Positions 16,362-26,400 of a DNA stretch of 64,000 nucleotides are shown in pieces. A program made the translations under genes and the position numbers. Source of the DNA: Liminaster sp045576355 (lineage in GTDB: Bacteria; Bacteroidota; Bacteroidia; Bacteroidales; UBA3663); assembly GCA_045576355.1 (NCBI GenBank), contig JAZNGG010000047.1:1-64000 (forward strand), read 5' to 3'. Positions within the stretch are counted from its first letter, which is position 1; each line of letters opens with the position of its first letter. The notes below the pieces were generated by a model. The model was not told where the DNA came from, ran no database searches, and saw only the letters and a program-made list of their open reading frames with translations.

Positions 16362-19300
16362 ATGAAAAACAGAGTAAGATTAACGACCTTAACCCTTACC
16401 ATGCTTTCCAGTCTTTTTGCCTTTGTTCCTGTTGAGGTGAATGCTGCTCAAAGCGCAGTTTCGCAAGGTGTTAATGAGTCAAGAAAGGTTACCGGTCAAG
16501 TGTTCGACGAATTTGGTGAACCCATGATAGGTGTAACTATCGTTGTTCAGGGTACTACTGATGGTACCATCACAGATCTTGATGGAAACTTCTCTATTGC
16601 AGTTCCGAGTTCTAATAGTGTCTTGGAAGTGCGTTATATCGGTTATAAGACTTTGACTTTCCCCGCCAATCCAAGTAAGAAATTGGTTGTCAATATGGAG
16701 CAGGACAATGTCGGACTTGAAGAAGTTGTCGTAGTTGGTTATGGTACGGTGAAGAAACGTGATCTTACCGGAGCTGTTACTACCGTGAAAGCAGAAGAGA
16801 TCAAAGCTATCCCGTTGCCCAACCCGGTTGAAGCATTGCAAGGTAAAGTTGCCGGTCTTGACATTACCCGTTCTTCGGGAGCAGCCGGAGCCGGAGCCAG
16901 CATGCAGTTGCGTGGTAATCGCTCTCTTACAGCCTCAGGTGAACCGCTTGTTCTCATTGATGGTTTGGCAGGAAGTTTGACTACATTAAATGCTAACGAT
17001 ATCGAAAGCATAGAAGTGTTGAAAGATGCCGCTTCTACAGCAGTATATGGTTCTGCCGGTGCCAATGGTATTATCATTGTGACTACCAAGAGCGGTAAAG
17101 CAGGAAAGACTAAAGTGAATTTCAACTCCTATGTTGGTATCAATGGCTGGTCCACTGTGCCGGAGATGTATCATGGAGAGGATTACTTCAACTTGAGAAA
17201 AAATGCCATGATTGCTGCTGGAACCTATACGACAGACGAAGATGTGCTCAATGAGAGTGCCTATGCCGCATACCTTGCCGGACAGGATATCGACTGGGCA
17301 GACGAATTGCTCAAGACCGGTATCACTCAGAATTATTCTCTTTCTGTCAGTGGAGGTACTGAAAAGACCAAGGCATATTTGTCTTTCAACTTCTCAGGTG
17401 AGGAGGGTCAGTATAGCAATGACAATTATCGCGTCTATTCTACCAATTCCAAGATTGATCATCAGGTAAATAAGATGGTCAATATCGGAGCCAACTTCCA
17501 GGGCAGCTATACTTATAAGAATTCAGCTTATGCCAAACTTGAGAATCTTCTTATTGCAAGTCCCATCGGAAGTCTGTATGATGAGGATGGAAATATTAAC
17601 CCCTTCCCGGTGGCAGGAGATGCTTCTACCGTTAGTTTGTTGACCAATAATAAATCAACATACCGTAACAACGGACATAATGTAAACGTCTATCTTAATC
17701 CTTATATCCGCATCAACCCCTTGAAAGGTCTTACTTTCGAGAGCCGTTTGAGTTTGGCTTTAGGTTACAACAAGAGCAATCGTTTCAGCGGTATCGGTTC
17801 ATATAATTACTATCGCGCTGATGCGTTGGCTGATGGCACTACTACAAGCGGAGAAGTTTCTGCAAGTGTTGCTAATACCTTCTCATATAATTATAAGTGG
17901 GAAAACATTGTTACCTATAACTTCAATCTTTTAGAGAAGCATGACATTACTTTGACCGGTGTGACTTCTTGGAATCACAACCGTCAGGAGTATTCTTATT
18001 CAGCATCAGACAATCTGACTGCCAACGAATATTTGTGGCATAACTTAGGCACTGGTCAGAATCAGCAGGCAGCTTCTTCTTACACCATGTCCAAAGGTCT
18101 CGGTTTCGTAGGCCGTATCAATTATTCTTATTTGGGTCGCTATTTGGCTTCCGCTTCTGTGCGTCATGATGGGTCTTCCCGTTTGGCAGATGGCAATCGT
18201 TGGGATACTTTCCCGGCATTCTCTTTGGGATGGCGCATCTCAGACGAGAAGTTTATGGAGAACACCAGTTCATGGCTCGATAACTTGAAGATCCGTGGCG
18301 GTTGGGGTGTAACCGGTACAGCTTCCATCAGTGCCTACCAGACACAAGCCAACCTTATACAGTCCTATCGCATCTTAGGCAATGAGACTTTGATCTCCTA
18401 TAACTATCCACAGCAGATCGTGGATCCTAACCTCGGATGGGAAAAGTCTTATAACACCAATATCGGTTTGGATGCCAGCTTCATGAATGGTCGCATCAGT
18501 ATGACCGCTGACTACTATGTGACTAAAACTAAGGACATTATCTGGACTCGTCTCGTGCCTGTGACTAATGGTGGTTTCAACTCCAGCTCACAATACACCA
18601 CTACCACCAATATCTGTGAATCGGAAAATAGCGGTATTGAGTTGGCTTTGACCGGTCGTCCGATTATTGCAGAGAAAGAGGGTGATTTCACTTGGACTAT
18701 CGATGCAACCTTTACTTATAGCAAAGAGAAATTGACCAGCTTCTCTTCTGATGATGGTTCTTCTCAATACATCAATGGCAACCGTATCTTGAAAGAGGGC
18801 GAACCGATCAACTCTTTCTATGGATATAAATTGGATGGTACTTGGAAACTCTCTGAAGCCGAGGAGGCAAAGATCTTTGGTGCAGAGCCTGGTGACTTGA
18901 AGATCAATTGTGCAGATATCAAGCGTCATGTGGATGCTGATGGTAATGTTTATTACACAGGGGTCGATGCAGAAGGCAACGATGTGACCTATGATGTAAA
19001 TAATCCGTATGATGACCAGCAGGCTCAGCAAGTGCTCGGACATCCTCAGCCGGACTGGACTATGGGATTGAAGAACACATTTACATGGAAGAATTTTGAC
19101 CTCTCTGTATATCTCTACTGGCGTTTCGGTCAGATGATCAATTATAGCATGTTGGGTCGATTCAATACGAGCGCTAGCAATAACTTCCCGACTTACTTCG
19201 ACTATTGGACAGAAGAGACCGGCAACCAGAATCACTACTATCCTGCTTTGAATGCTGCCAAAGATTTGAATCAGATGGACGGATGGAGCGGTTTGTCATT

Positions 19301-19529
19301 TGTCGATGGATCTTTCTGGAAAGTGAAGAACATCACATTGGGTTATACATTGCCTAAGAAGGCTTTGAACAAGCTCCATATTGAGAACCTCCGTGTTTAT
19401 GGCACGATCACTAATCCGTTCGTATTCGCTAAGAGCGATCTCCTCGAGGATTATGATCCCGAAATGGCTGGTAGCCTGGATTATCCGCTCACCAAGCAGC
19501 TGGTATTTGGTGTGAACGTAACATTCTAA
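16362..19529 (+). CDS. SusC/RagA-type TonB-dependent outer-membrane transporter (pectin locus)
   Basis: 1055 residues. After the signal peptide (about 1-29, ending VNAAQ) comes a carboxypeptidase-regulatory-like domain (VTGQVFDEFGEPMIGVTIVV, about 42-115), then the TonB plug with VVVGYGTVKKRDLTGAV (near 122), LQGKVAGLDI and YGSAGANGIIIVTTKSGK. A 22-strand-type barrel ends in the aromatic-terminated segment FGVNVTF. It works with the SusD protein encoded 23 bases downstream to bind and import oligosaccharides, here probably pectin fragments judging by the flanking PL1 and CE8 genes. Its promoter lies in the predicted invertible segment, so expression is likely ON/OFF phase-variable. It is ON in this sequence. 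Confidence 0.95.
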   Translation: MKNRVRLTTLTLTMLSSLFAFVPVEVNAAQSAVSQGVNESRKVTGQVFDEFGEPMIGVTIVVQGTTDGTITDLDGNFSIAVPSSNSVLEVRYIGYKTLTFPANPSKKLVVNMEQDNVGLEEVVVVGYGTVKKRDLTGAVTTVKAEEIKAIPLPNPVEALQGKVAGLDITRSSGAAGAGASMQLRGNRSLTASGEPLVLIDGLAGSLTTLNANDIESIEVLKDAASTAVYGSAGANGIIIVTTKSGKAGKTKVNFNSYVGINGWSTVPEMYHGEDYFNLRKNAMIAAGTYTTDEDVLNESAYAAYLAGQDIDWADELLKTGITQNYSLSVSGGTEKTKAYLSFNFSGEEGQYSNDNYRVYSTNSKIDHQVNKMVNIGANFQGSYTYKNSAYAKLENLLIASPIGSLYDEDGNINPFPVAGDASTVSLLTNNKSTYRNNGHNVNVYLNPYIRINPLKGLTFESRLSLALGYNKSNRFSGIGSYNYYRADALADGTTTSGEVSASVANTFSYNYKWENIVTYNFNLLEKHDITLTGVTSWNHNRQEYSYSASDNLTANEYLWHNLGTGQNQQAASSYTMSKGLGFVGRINYSYLGRYLASASVRHDGSSRLADGNRWDTFPAFSLGWRISDEKFMENTSSWLDNLKIRGGWGVTGTASISAYQTQANLIQSYRILGNETLISYNYPQQIVDPNLGWEKSYNTNIGLDASFMNGRISMTADYYVTKTKDIIWTRLVPVTNGGFNSSSQYTTTTNICESENSGIELALTGRPIIAEKEGDFTWTIDATFTYSKEKLTSFSSDDGSSQYINGNRILKEGEPINSFYGYKLDGTWKLSEAEEAKIFGAEPGDLKINCADIKRHVDADGNVYYTGVDAEGNDVTYDVNNPYDDQQAQQVLGHPQPDWTMGLKNTFTWKNFDLSVYLYWRFGQMINYSMLGRFNTSASNNFPTYFDYWTEETGNQNHYYPALNAAKDLNQMDGWSGLSFVDGSFWKVKNITLGYTLPKKALNKLHIENLRVYGTITNPFVFAKSDLLEDYDPEMAGSLDYPLTKQLVFGVNVTF

Positions 19530-19552
19530 TCTTATTAAAATCATAAGCAAAC

Positions 19553-21526
19553 ATGAAAAAGATATTATTATATACAGCCGTGGGTGTCATGGGAGCAATG
19601 AGTTTTACCTCTTGTGAACTTGATGAATTTAACCCCTCTGCAGGTTCTTCTACGTTAGAGAATTATCAGACGTGGTCCGGTTTGCAGACCGAGTGTTACT
19701 CGACACTTTATCACGAATTGTATTCTAAGGAGGACTTCTTATTCTTCTCTGAGTGTGGTACAGATCTTTGGCTCAATCCCGCCGGCAAGAGCTATGCTGC
19801 TCAGGTGTTCTATTATGACGGACTTGGTGTGGCAAGTGCTCAGGCTCGCAAGACTTGGCAGCAAGCATATTCTGTGATCGCTACCTGTAATAGTGTTATC
19901 AATAATGCTGATAACGTATCAGATGGAGATCCTCAAGACATTAAGATCCTGACTGCAGAGGCTAAAGTGATCCGTGCTTTCATGCACTTGACTTTGACCA
20001 CCTACTTTGGTCCTATCACCCTTTGTACTACTGAGGTTGGTGTCTCTGACAATACTCCTAAGCGTAATAGCTTGCAGGAGATCTATAACTCTATCACTAA
20101 AGACTTGCAGGAGGCTGCAGAAGATTTGGAGGTAGAGCCATTTGGAGGCAACTATGGTCGTGTTTCCAAAAAGACTGCTTTGGGTCTTTTGGCTCGTGCT
20201 TATGCTCAGGGAGCCGGTGAGGGTCTGACAGAAAATGGGACATCTTATTGGCAGCGTGCTAAAGAGGTGGCAGAAGATATGATCACCAATAAAGATCAAT
20301 ATGGCATGTATCTCTATGACAATGTAGATGATCTTTGGGCACAAGCGAATAACCGTAATAACAAGGAGGCTCTTTTCATGGCAGCCGGTTTGGATGCACA
20401 TGGCGCTGATGCAGGTATGGCAGGTACTTATTTCAACTGCTTGAATTACCTCTATAATTTCACCATGACAGATCCGAGTGTTATGTCTTTGATCTATAAG
20501 ACTAAGAATACTTCCAATATTTACCTCGGCACCAAATCTACTCCGGTGATGGCTCCGACTAAGTATGCTATGGACGTCTTTGATGCCTCTTGGGACAAAC
20601 GTTATGAAAATTCATTCATGACTGCTTTTGGTAGCTTTGCCAATGATGGAGTTCCTGCCCAGTCTTTTGCCAGAATGACTTTGCCATTGTCCAGCGCTAT
20701 TTTGTCAAGATATGGTATGAATACCGAGTTGGGTAACCAAAAGATATATCCTTATGCGGCTATGAAGCAGGTAGAATCACCCATTGGTAAGCAGAATGTC
20801 GCTGTAGGTATCTACGAAAAAGGTGGAACTCAAAAAGTGCTTGAAACCAAGAATGCCTATGTTATTGAGCACCCACTCGCTACAGACGAAGATCGTATCC
20901 TTGTTTGGCTTTCTAAAGATCCTCTAACCGTAGAGCAGAAACATCAATACAAGTGTTTCATCATGAACATTGATGATTTGTTTGATCAGGATGGCAATTA
21001 TTCGGAAGAGCAATGGAAACCCGGTTCTTTGGCTACTACTGCCAACACTTTGTTCCCCTCATTGATCAAGTTCAACTGGTGTTATGACGGAGTTGTGCGT
21101 AACGAAGGTTATGAAGCTAAGAATGGTGACATCGCCATTATGCGTTCTGCGGAGGTTTACTTGATCGCTGCTGAGGCCAATGTGGCTTTGGGCAACCCCG
21201 GTGCAGCTGCTCCTTATCTTAAGGTGCTTCGCGATCGTGCTGCTCGCACAGGAACTACTGCCCCGGCATTGTCTAACCCGACCGAACAGGATATTCTTGA
21301 TGAATATGCCAGAGAACTTGTCGGCGAACACATGCGTTGGCCCATCTTGAAGCGTCATGGCGCGTTGAAGTCTGCGCTCGAACAGCATAATAAGAAAGCT
21401 GCTGCTTCTTTCAAGGAACATCATGTTTGGCGTCCGATTCCGGAGTTGTTCCTCGATCAGATTTCTAATAAAGAACAATATGGAGACAATGGTTATGGCA
21501 CTACAGCCAAATCCGGTCTCGAATAA
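19553..21526 (+). CDS. SusD/RagB-type surface glycan-binding lipoprotein
   Basis: 657 residues with a lipoprotein signal ending FTSC (Cys21). The alpha-helical TPR-like SusD fold is indicated by ARKTWQQAYSVIATCNSVIN, AEAKVIRAFMHLTLTTYFG and the conserved end EYARELVGEHMRWPILKRHG. It caps the SusC barrel on the cell surface and delivers glycan. It is somewhat longer than typical SusD (about 500-580). Second gene of the switch-controlled operon; a hairpin separates it from the next gene. Confidence 0.95.
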   Translation: MKKILLYTAVGVMGAMSFTSCELDEFNPSAGSSTLENYQTWSGLQTECYSTLYHELYSKEDFLFFSECGTDLWLNPAGKSYAAQVFYYDGLGVASAQARKTWQQAYSVIATCNSVINNADNVSDGDPQDIKILTAEAKVIRAFMHLTLTTYFGPITLCTTEVGVSDNTPKRNSLQEIYNSITKDLQEAAEDLEVEPFGGNYGRVSKKTALGLLARAYAQGAGEGLTENGTSYWQRAKEVAEDMITNKDQYGMYLYDNVDDLWAQANNRNNKEALFMAAGLDAHGADAGMAGTYFNCLNYLYNFTMTDPSVMSLIYKTKNTSNIYLGTKSTPVMAPTKYAMDVFDASWDKRYENSFMTAFGSFANDGVPAQSFARMTLPLSSAILSRYGMNTELGNQKIYPYAAMKQVESPIGKQNVAVGIYEKGGTQKVLETKNAYVIEHPLATDEDRILVWLSKDPLTVEQKHQYKCFIMNIDDLFDQDGNYSEEQWKPGSLATTANTLFPSLIKFNWCYDGVVRNEGYEAKNGDIAIMRSAEVYLIAAEANVALGNPGAAAPYLKVLRDRAARTGTTAPALSNPTEQDILDEYARELVGEHMRWPILKRHGALKSALEQHNKKAAASFKEHHVWRPIPELFLDQISNKEQYGDNGYGTTAKSGLE

Positions 21527-21535
21527 AGCATAAAA

Positions 21536-21569
21536 TGACATTGCTCCAATGTCATTTGGAGCAATGTCA
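21536..21569 (+). terminator. Hairpin between susD and the duplicated secreted protein
   Basis: A 14-bp perfect stem (TGACATTGCTCCAA with its complement, 21536-21549 and 21556-21569) and a 6-base loop. No strong T-run follows, so it may attenuate or stabilise the mRNA rather than fully stop transcription. Confidence 0.6.
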
Positions 21570-21614
21570 CTTTCATTCAAAACAACCCTATTATTAACTT
21601 AAAACAATCTATTT

Positions 21615-23156
21615 ATGAAAAAAATCTTTACTTTGGTTGCTACAGCGTTTATCGCTAGTGCATCTTTTGCACAACACGCAGAGTGGACTGCAGCTCAGTT
21701 GCCGACAGAAGTTTTTGCCGACAAAGCTGCTGCTGAAGCTGCTGGTTTTAACACCATGTGGTGGAGCGAGGGTAACAAGGCTCAGTGGCTTGGTATGCCT
21801 GCTCAGGATCTCATCAAGACCGATGAGGTAACTATTTCTTTGGCTTGCCCTTATAACTATGTTTCTACAGGTAGTGGTAAGTATTCTGGTAAGAATTATG
21901 CCTATAAGGTAATTATGGGTATGAACAACTCTACTCGTGATGGTATCGATCCTTTGTATTTCCTCGAAGGCTTGACCAACAATGATTATGTACGTAAGGC
22001 TGGTGATTCTGATCAGGGTAATGTAGTTAATGATGCTATCATCAAGATTGAGATGGCTGCTACTCCTGCTGATGCCGGAGATCCTTGGACTAGTGCTGTG
22101 ACTTTCCGTGTCAATCGTAGTAGCAATGCTGCTGCTTTCTATGTAGTTGACGCTACTAAGTCTAAGCTCGTTGTTCAGACCATGATGCGTAACAATGGTA
22201 GTTATGTTGCTGATGACATCATCCGCTTCAATGTTGAGCAGGGTCACACTTATTATTGTATGGCTTCTGAAAAGGGTTCTGTTGAGCTTTATGGCATCTC
22301 TTTCGATGGTCCGAACTCTGACCAGTTTGAAGTAGTTGCTAACGAAGAGAACACTACTGCTCTTTGGACTGCTGACATGTTGCCTACTGCAAAGTTTGCT
22401 ACTGTTGACGAGGCTGTTGCTGCCGGTTATAACACTTTATGGGGTATGGGTGACTACCTTGGTATGCCTGCTCAGGATCTCATCAAGACTGATGAAATCA
22501 CTGTATCTTTGGCTTGTCCTTTCAACTATATTTCTGCTGTTAATAAGATCGGTGGTGGTAAAAAGCATACTTATAAAGTGATCATGGGTATGAACAACTC
22601 TACACGTGATGGTATCGATCCTCTCTACTTCCTCGAAGGTTTGACAAACAATGATTATGTACGCACTGCTGGTACTTCTGATCAGGGTAATGTTGTTAAC
22701 GATGCTATCTTGAAGATCGAGGTTGCTCCTCAGGCTGAAGGTACAGATCCTCATTGCGGACGTTTGATTTTCAACTATAGCCGTGGTAACAACAATGGTG
22801 CATTCTATGTAGTAGATGCTACTAAGAGCATTCCGGTATATCAGGACGTAACTCGTATTAACAACTCTATCGAGAAGAAGCAGGCTGCTATTATCAACGT
22901 TTATCCCGGTCGTACATATTATGTAATGGCTTCTGATAAGGGTTCTATTGAGCTTTATAACGTAGGTTTCTGCTCTGCAGCTTCTGAGAAGTGGGTTACT
23001 TCTTCTACTCCCAATGGTATTGAGAACGTTAAGGTTGCTGAGACTTCTGCTTCCAATAAGATTTTCTCTATCGATGGTCGCTACGTTGGTACTGATAAGG
23101 CCGGTTTGAAGAGTGGTCTTTATATCATGAACGGCAAGAAAGTTCTTGTTAAGTAA
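21615..23156 (+). CDS. Secreted protein of two near-identical halves with type IX-like tail
   Basis: 513 residues, function not recognised. The signal peptide (1-19, ending SFAQ) is followed by two tandem domains (about 23-240 and 250-455). Both carry GMPAQDLIKTDE, then YKVIMGMNNSTRDGIDPLY, FLEGLTNNDYVR and SDQGNVVNDAI in the same order and almost without change, so the duplication is recent or kept alike by gene conversion. Each half also has a predicted beta-rich end with AFYVVDATKS. The C-terminal part, with IFSIDGRYVG and final KKVLVK, is a type IX-like sorting tail. Directly behind susD and before the pectinase gene, it may bind substrate at the surface. That role is inferred from position only. 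Confidence 0.75.
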   Translation: MKKIFTLVATAFIASASFAQHAEWTAAQLPTEVFADKAAAEAAGFNTMWWSEGNKAQWLGMPAQDLIKTDEVTISLACPYNYVSTGSGKYSGKNYAYKVIMGMNNSTRDGIDPLYFLEGLTNNDYVRKAGDSDQGNVVNDAIIKIEMAATPADAGDPWTSAVTFRVNRSSNAAAFYVVDATKSKLVVQTMMRNNGSYVADDIIRFNVEQGHTYYCMASEKGSVELYGISFDGPNSDQFEVVANEENTTALWTADMLPTAKFATVDEAVAAGYNTLWGMGDYLGMPAQDLIKTDEITVSLACPFNYISAVNKIGGGKKHTYKVIMGMNNSTRDGIDPLYFLEGLTNNDYVRTAGTSDQGNVVNDAILKIEVAPQAEGTDPHCGRLIFNYSRGNNNGAFYVVDATKSIPVYQDVTRINNSIEKKQAAIINVYPGRTYYVMASDKGSIELYNVGFCSAASEKWVTSSTPNGIENVKVAETSASNKIFSIDGRYVGTDKAGLKSGLYIMNGKKVLVK

Positions 23157-23181
23157 TCATTGATAATATTCATAACATTTG

Positions 23182-23211
23182 AGGTTGCGTCATTGTGGCG
23201 CAACCTTTTTT
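23182..23211 (+). terminator. Intrinsic terminator of the first SUS operon
   Basis: An 8-bp GC-rich stem AGGTTGCG / CGCAACCT followed by T6, 25 bases after the stop codon at 23156. Confidence 0.9.
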
Positions 23212-23349
23212 GTTTAGCGACAGATTTGCGATGCATCTGCATGCATTCTCTCCTATATTCTATCTTTTCGAAATTTGCTTATAATATTGTGGACTTATCT
23301 GTCGATGGCACTATTGTGAGACTCTTTGCGATTGATTTTAAGTAACTTA

Positions 23350-23381
23350 TTTGTAAGTAAGGAAATAAATAGTTACATTTG
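23350..23381 (+). promoter_or_regulatory. Promoter of the CE8-PL1 fusion gene
   Basis: TTTG (23350-23353), 20-base spacer, TACATTTG (23374-23381), an exact match. The start codon is 30 bases downstream. This gene therefore has its own fixed promoter, outside the invertible segment. Confidence 0.8.
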
Positions 23382-23410
23382 CCCAATAATAATGTTATTT
23401 TATTTTTATT

Positions 23411-26400
23411 ATGAAAGCGTTGAAATATCTGTTTTGTATCCTCTTGTGTGCAGTGTCATCCTTGGGCTATGCCAAAATTGAGGGAAGTCTTGATCCCGAT
23501 TGTGTCGTTGCGGAGTGGAGCAACTCTTCCACTTATCCCAAAGTCATAGATATCAATTTTAGTGATGAGATGTGGCCCGGAGAGACTTGGGTGAAAGAGA
23601 CCGGACGGGATTGTCCCGAGTGGAGTGATAGTTGCTATGTCAATGCCATCATAGATGTGCCTGCCAATGGTACGGGAGATGTGAAATATCCTGTCCTTTT
23701 TCACAATTGTGTCTTTGCCAATAAAAATTCCTATCAAGGCTATGCAGGTGCTACTGCTGCATTCTGCCGACAATATTATTTAGGAGAGACCGCGTCAGGA
23801 AATAGTGCCACTACCTATAATAACTGGACTGTCGAGCATCACAAAAAATATATTGAGGATCACATCAGATATAATGACAAGGGAACACCGATCTATGGTG
23901 AAGCCGGATTCGTACAGTTCTGTCGTAGTGCTGCTTTTGTCGATATGGCTACTCGCAAAAAAGTGAGTGTACATGGATGGATGGAGATTGATCATATTCC
24001 TTATGTGGAGCGCATACAGTGGGCTTGGTCTTCTACCTCATGGGGGCGAGGCATCAAGTGTGATGTGAAAATTGGTGATGGAGCGTGGAAGCCCCTCGTC
24101 TGGATGGGTTCAGATAAGCATAAAGCCGGTTATACGGTCTTTAGTGATCAAGGTTATTTCATGGAGAACGTGATTGATGCTCATGATGTCTCCATTCGTT
24201 GGAGGATTTGGGATGGTGATAACGTTACCACTTTAGTCCAAACCAAAGAGGATGGATCATCCGCTTTTGGCATTCCGATTGACTCCACAAAACAACAGCA
24301 GGCTGCACGTGTGCATAAGATTCAGATTTTTGGAGATATGATCACGGCTGAGCAGGCAGACTATGCTCGTCAGAATCCCGTTGGAAACGTGGGAAAATTG
24401 TCTGATATAGATAATGGTAGCGACGCTAAGGAGGATTATGCTCCTGATGCCAATGCCCCGGTCGTAGTCTATACTGTGGCTAAAGATGGAAGTGGAGATT
24501 TTCTAAAGATACAGGATGCCATTGATGCTGTCCAAAATGGTCAGCGTGGCATTATTTATATTCGTCCGGGCATTTATGAAGAAAACGTTTATGCCGGTAG
24601 GAGTGAAAACAAGAATAAGTTTATCAGCTTGATCGGAGAAGACAAGGAGACCACTATTTTGACCTCTTCGGTAGATCGTGGAGCCAATAATCCTAATAAT
24701 AAGTATTATGATTGTGCAGCGCTCAACGTTTATACTTCGCGTTTCTATGCAGAAAATCTGACGATTCGTAATACAGCCGGCAACGTTGGCCAAGCTGAAG
24801 CATTGTTTACCAATGGAGATGCTCATCTCTTTAATAATTGCATTCTTTCCGGATATCAGGATACTTATAAGGCAAACTCCGGAGGCCGTGGTTATTTCAC
24901 CCGTTGTCTCATTGAGGGTGCGACCGACTTTATCTATGATGGCGGTTTGGAGTGGTTTGAAGATTGTGAAATCCGCTGTGTGCAGGGTGGAGGATATATC
25001 ACGGCTGCTGCAGATGCAAGTCTGACCTTGACACAGGCTTTACATCCCAATCTCAGTGTCTCTCCGTTTTATGCCGGTCTTTTCTTCCGCAACTGCAATG
25101 TAAAAGCCGAAGAGGGTGTGAAAAATGGAGCATATTATTTGGGACGTCCCTGGAAGGAGGGTTGTGGCACGATGTTTATTAACTGTAAATTAGGTGCTCA
25201 TATCAATGCCAAAGGATGGAAGGAATGGGATGGCACTGAAAACAAGTGCTCTTACTTCGAGTATGGGAGCAAGGATCCTTCCGGTGCTCTGATCAATACG
25301 GCTTCGCGTGTCTCCTGGAGTCATCAGGCAACAGCCATAGAGGTGGAGGAGTATATGAATCCCGAGTTCTTGTTTGCCAAGTTCTCAGATGTGCCGTTCG
25401 ATTATAATTATATCTTAAAGGGGGCTGCTGCTCCGATGAATTTCTCCCTCACTTCCTCCGGATTCTCATGGGAAAGTGATGATATGGCGGTGGCATATAT
25501 CATCTATAAGGATGGACAATTTGCGGCGATTACGACTTCTCCGGCTTATAGTAAGGAGACGACAGATGAATCTGTGTATAGTGTGAGAAGTATCTCTCGT
25601 CATGGTGTTACCTCTCCGGCAGTTGTTGCCAAAGAGCCGACGCAGTTGCTCGCATTCCCTACAGCCGAGGGTTTTGGTAAGTTTACGACCGGAGGTCGTG
25701 GCGGCAAGGTGGTGACAGTTACTTCGCTGACCAATGATGGCGTAGGGTCTTTGAGATGGGCTTTTTCACAATATCCCGGTGAGCCGATCACGATCGTTTT
25801 TGCAGTAAGTGGAGAAATACGACTCGCAGAGGAGTTAAACATCAAACGCAGTGACTGGACATTGGCTGGTCAGACTGCCCCTGGAGAGGGTATTGTTATT
25901 ACCCATAACAAAGTCAATGTGGGTGGTTCGCAAAATTTTATTGTGCGCAATGTCCGTTTCCGCGCAGGACAGCGCAATACGAACGATGAAATTTTGGCAA
26001 CCAATGCTTTAGGATCAGAAAACTGTTCCAATTATATATTTGACCATTGCTCTTTCGGATGGTCGGTTGAGGAGAATATGAATACTGCCGATAGTCATTT
26101 TCTCACGGTGCAATACAGCATAGTGCATGAGGGGCTGTATAATAGCGGCCACTCTAAGGGCGCCCGTGGCTATGGATGTCAATGGGGTGGTTCGCCGGCA
26201 ACCTATCATCATAATCTCCTGGCTCATAATAAGTCTCGCAGTCCCCGTTTCAATGGTGCTCGTGGAGAGGATTATGTGGTATTTATGGAGTATATCAATA
26301 ATGTGAATTATAATTTCGGTGATGCCGGTGGGTGTTATGGCGGGGAGAATACAGCCGCTATCACCGAATATAATGGTCTGAACTCTGCACATGAGTGTAA

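Noticed and set aside
23160..23345. 61-codon open frame after the duplicated secreted protein
   Set aside because: It runs through an intrinsic terminator and has no recognisable sequence.
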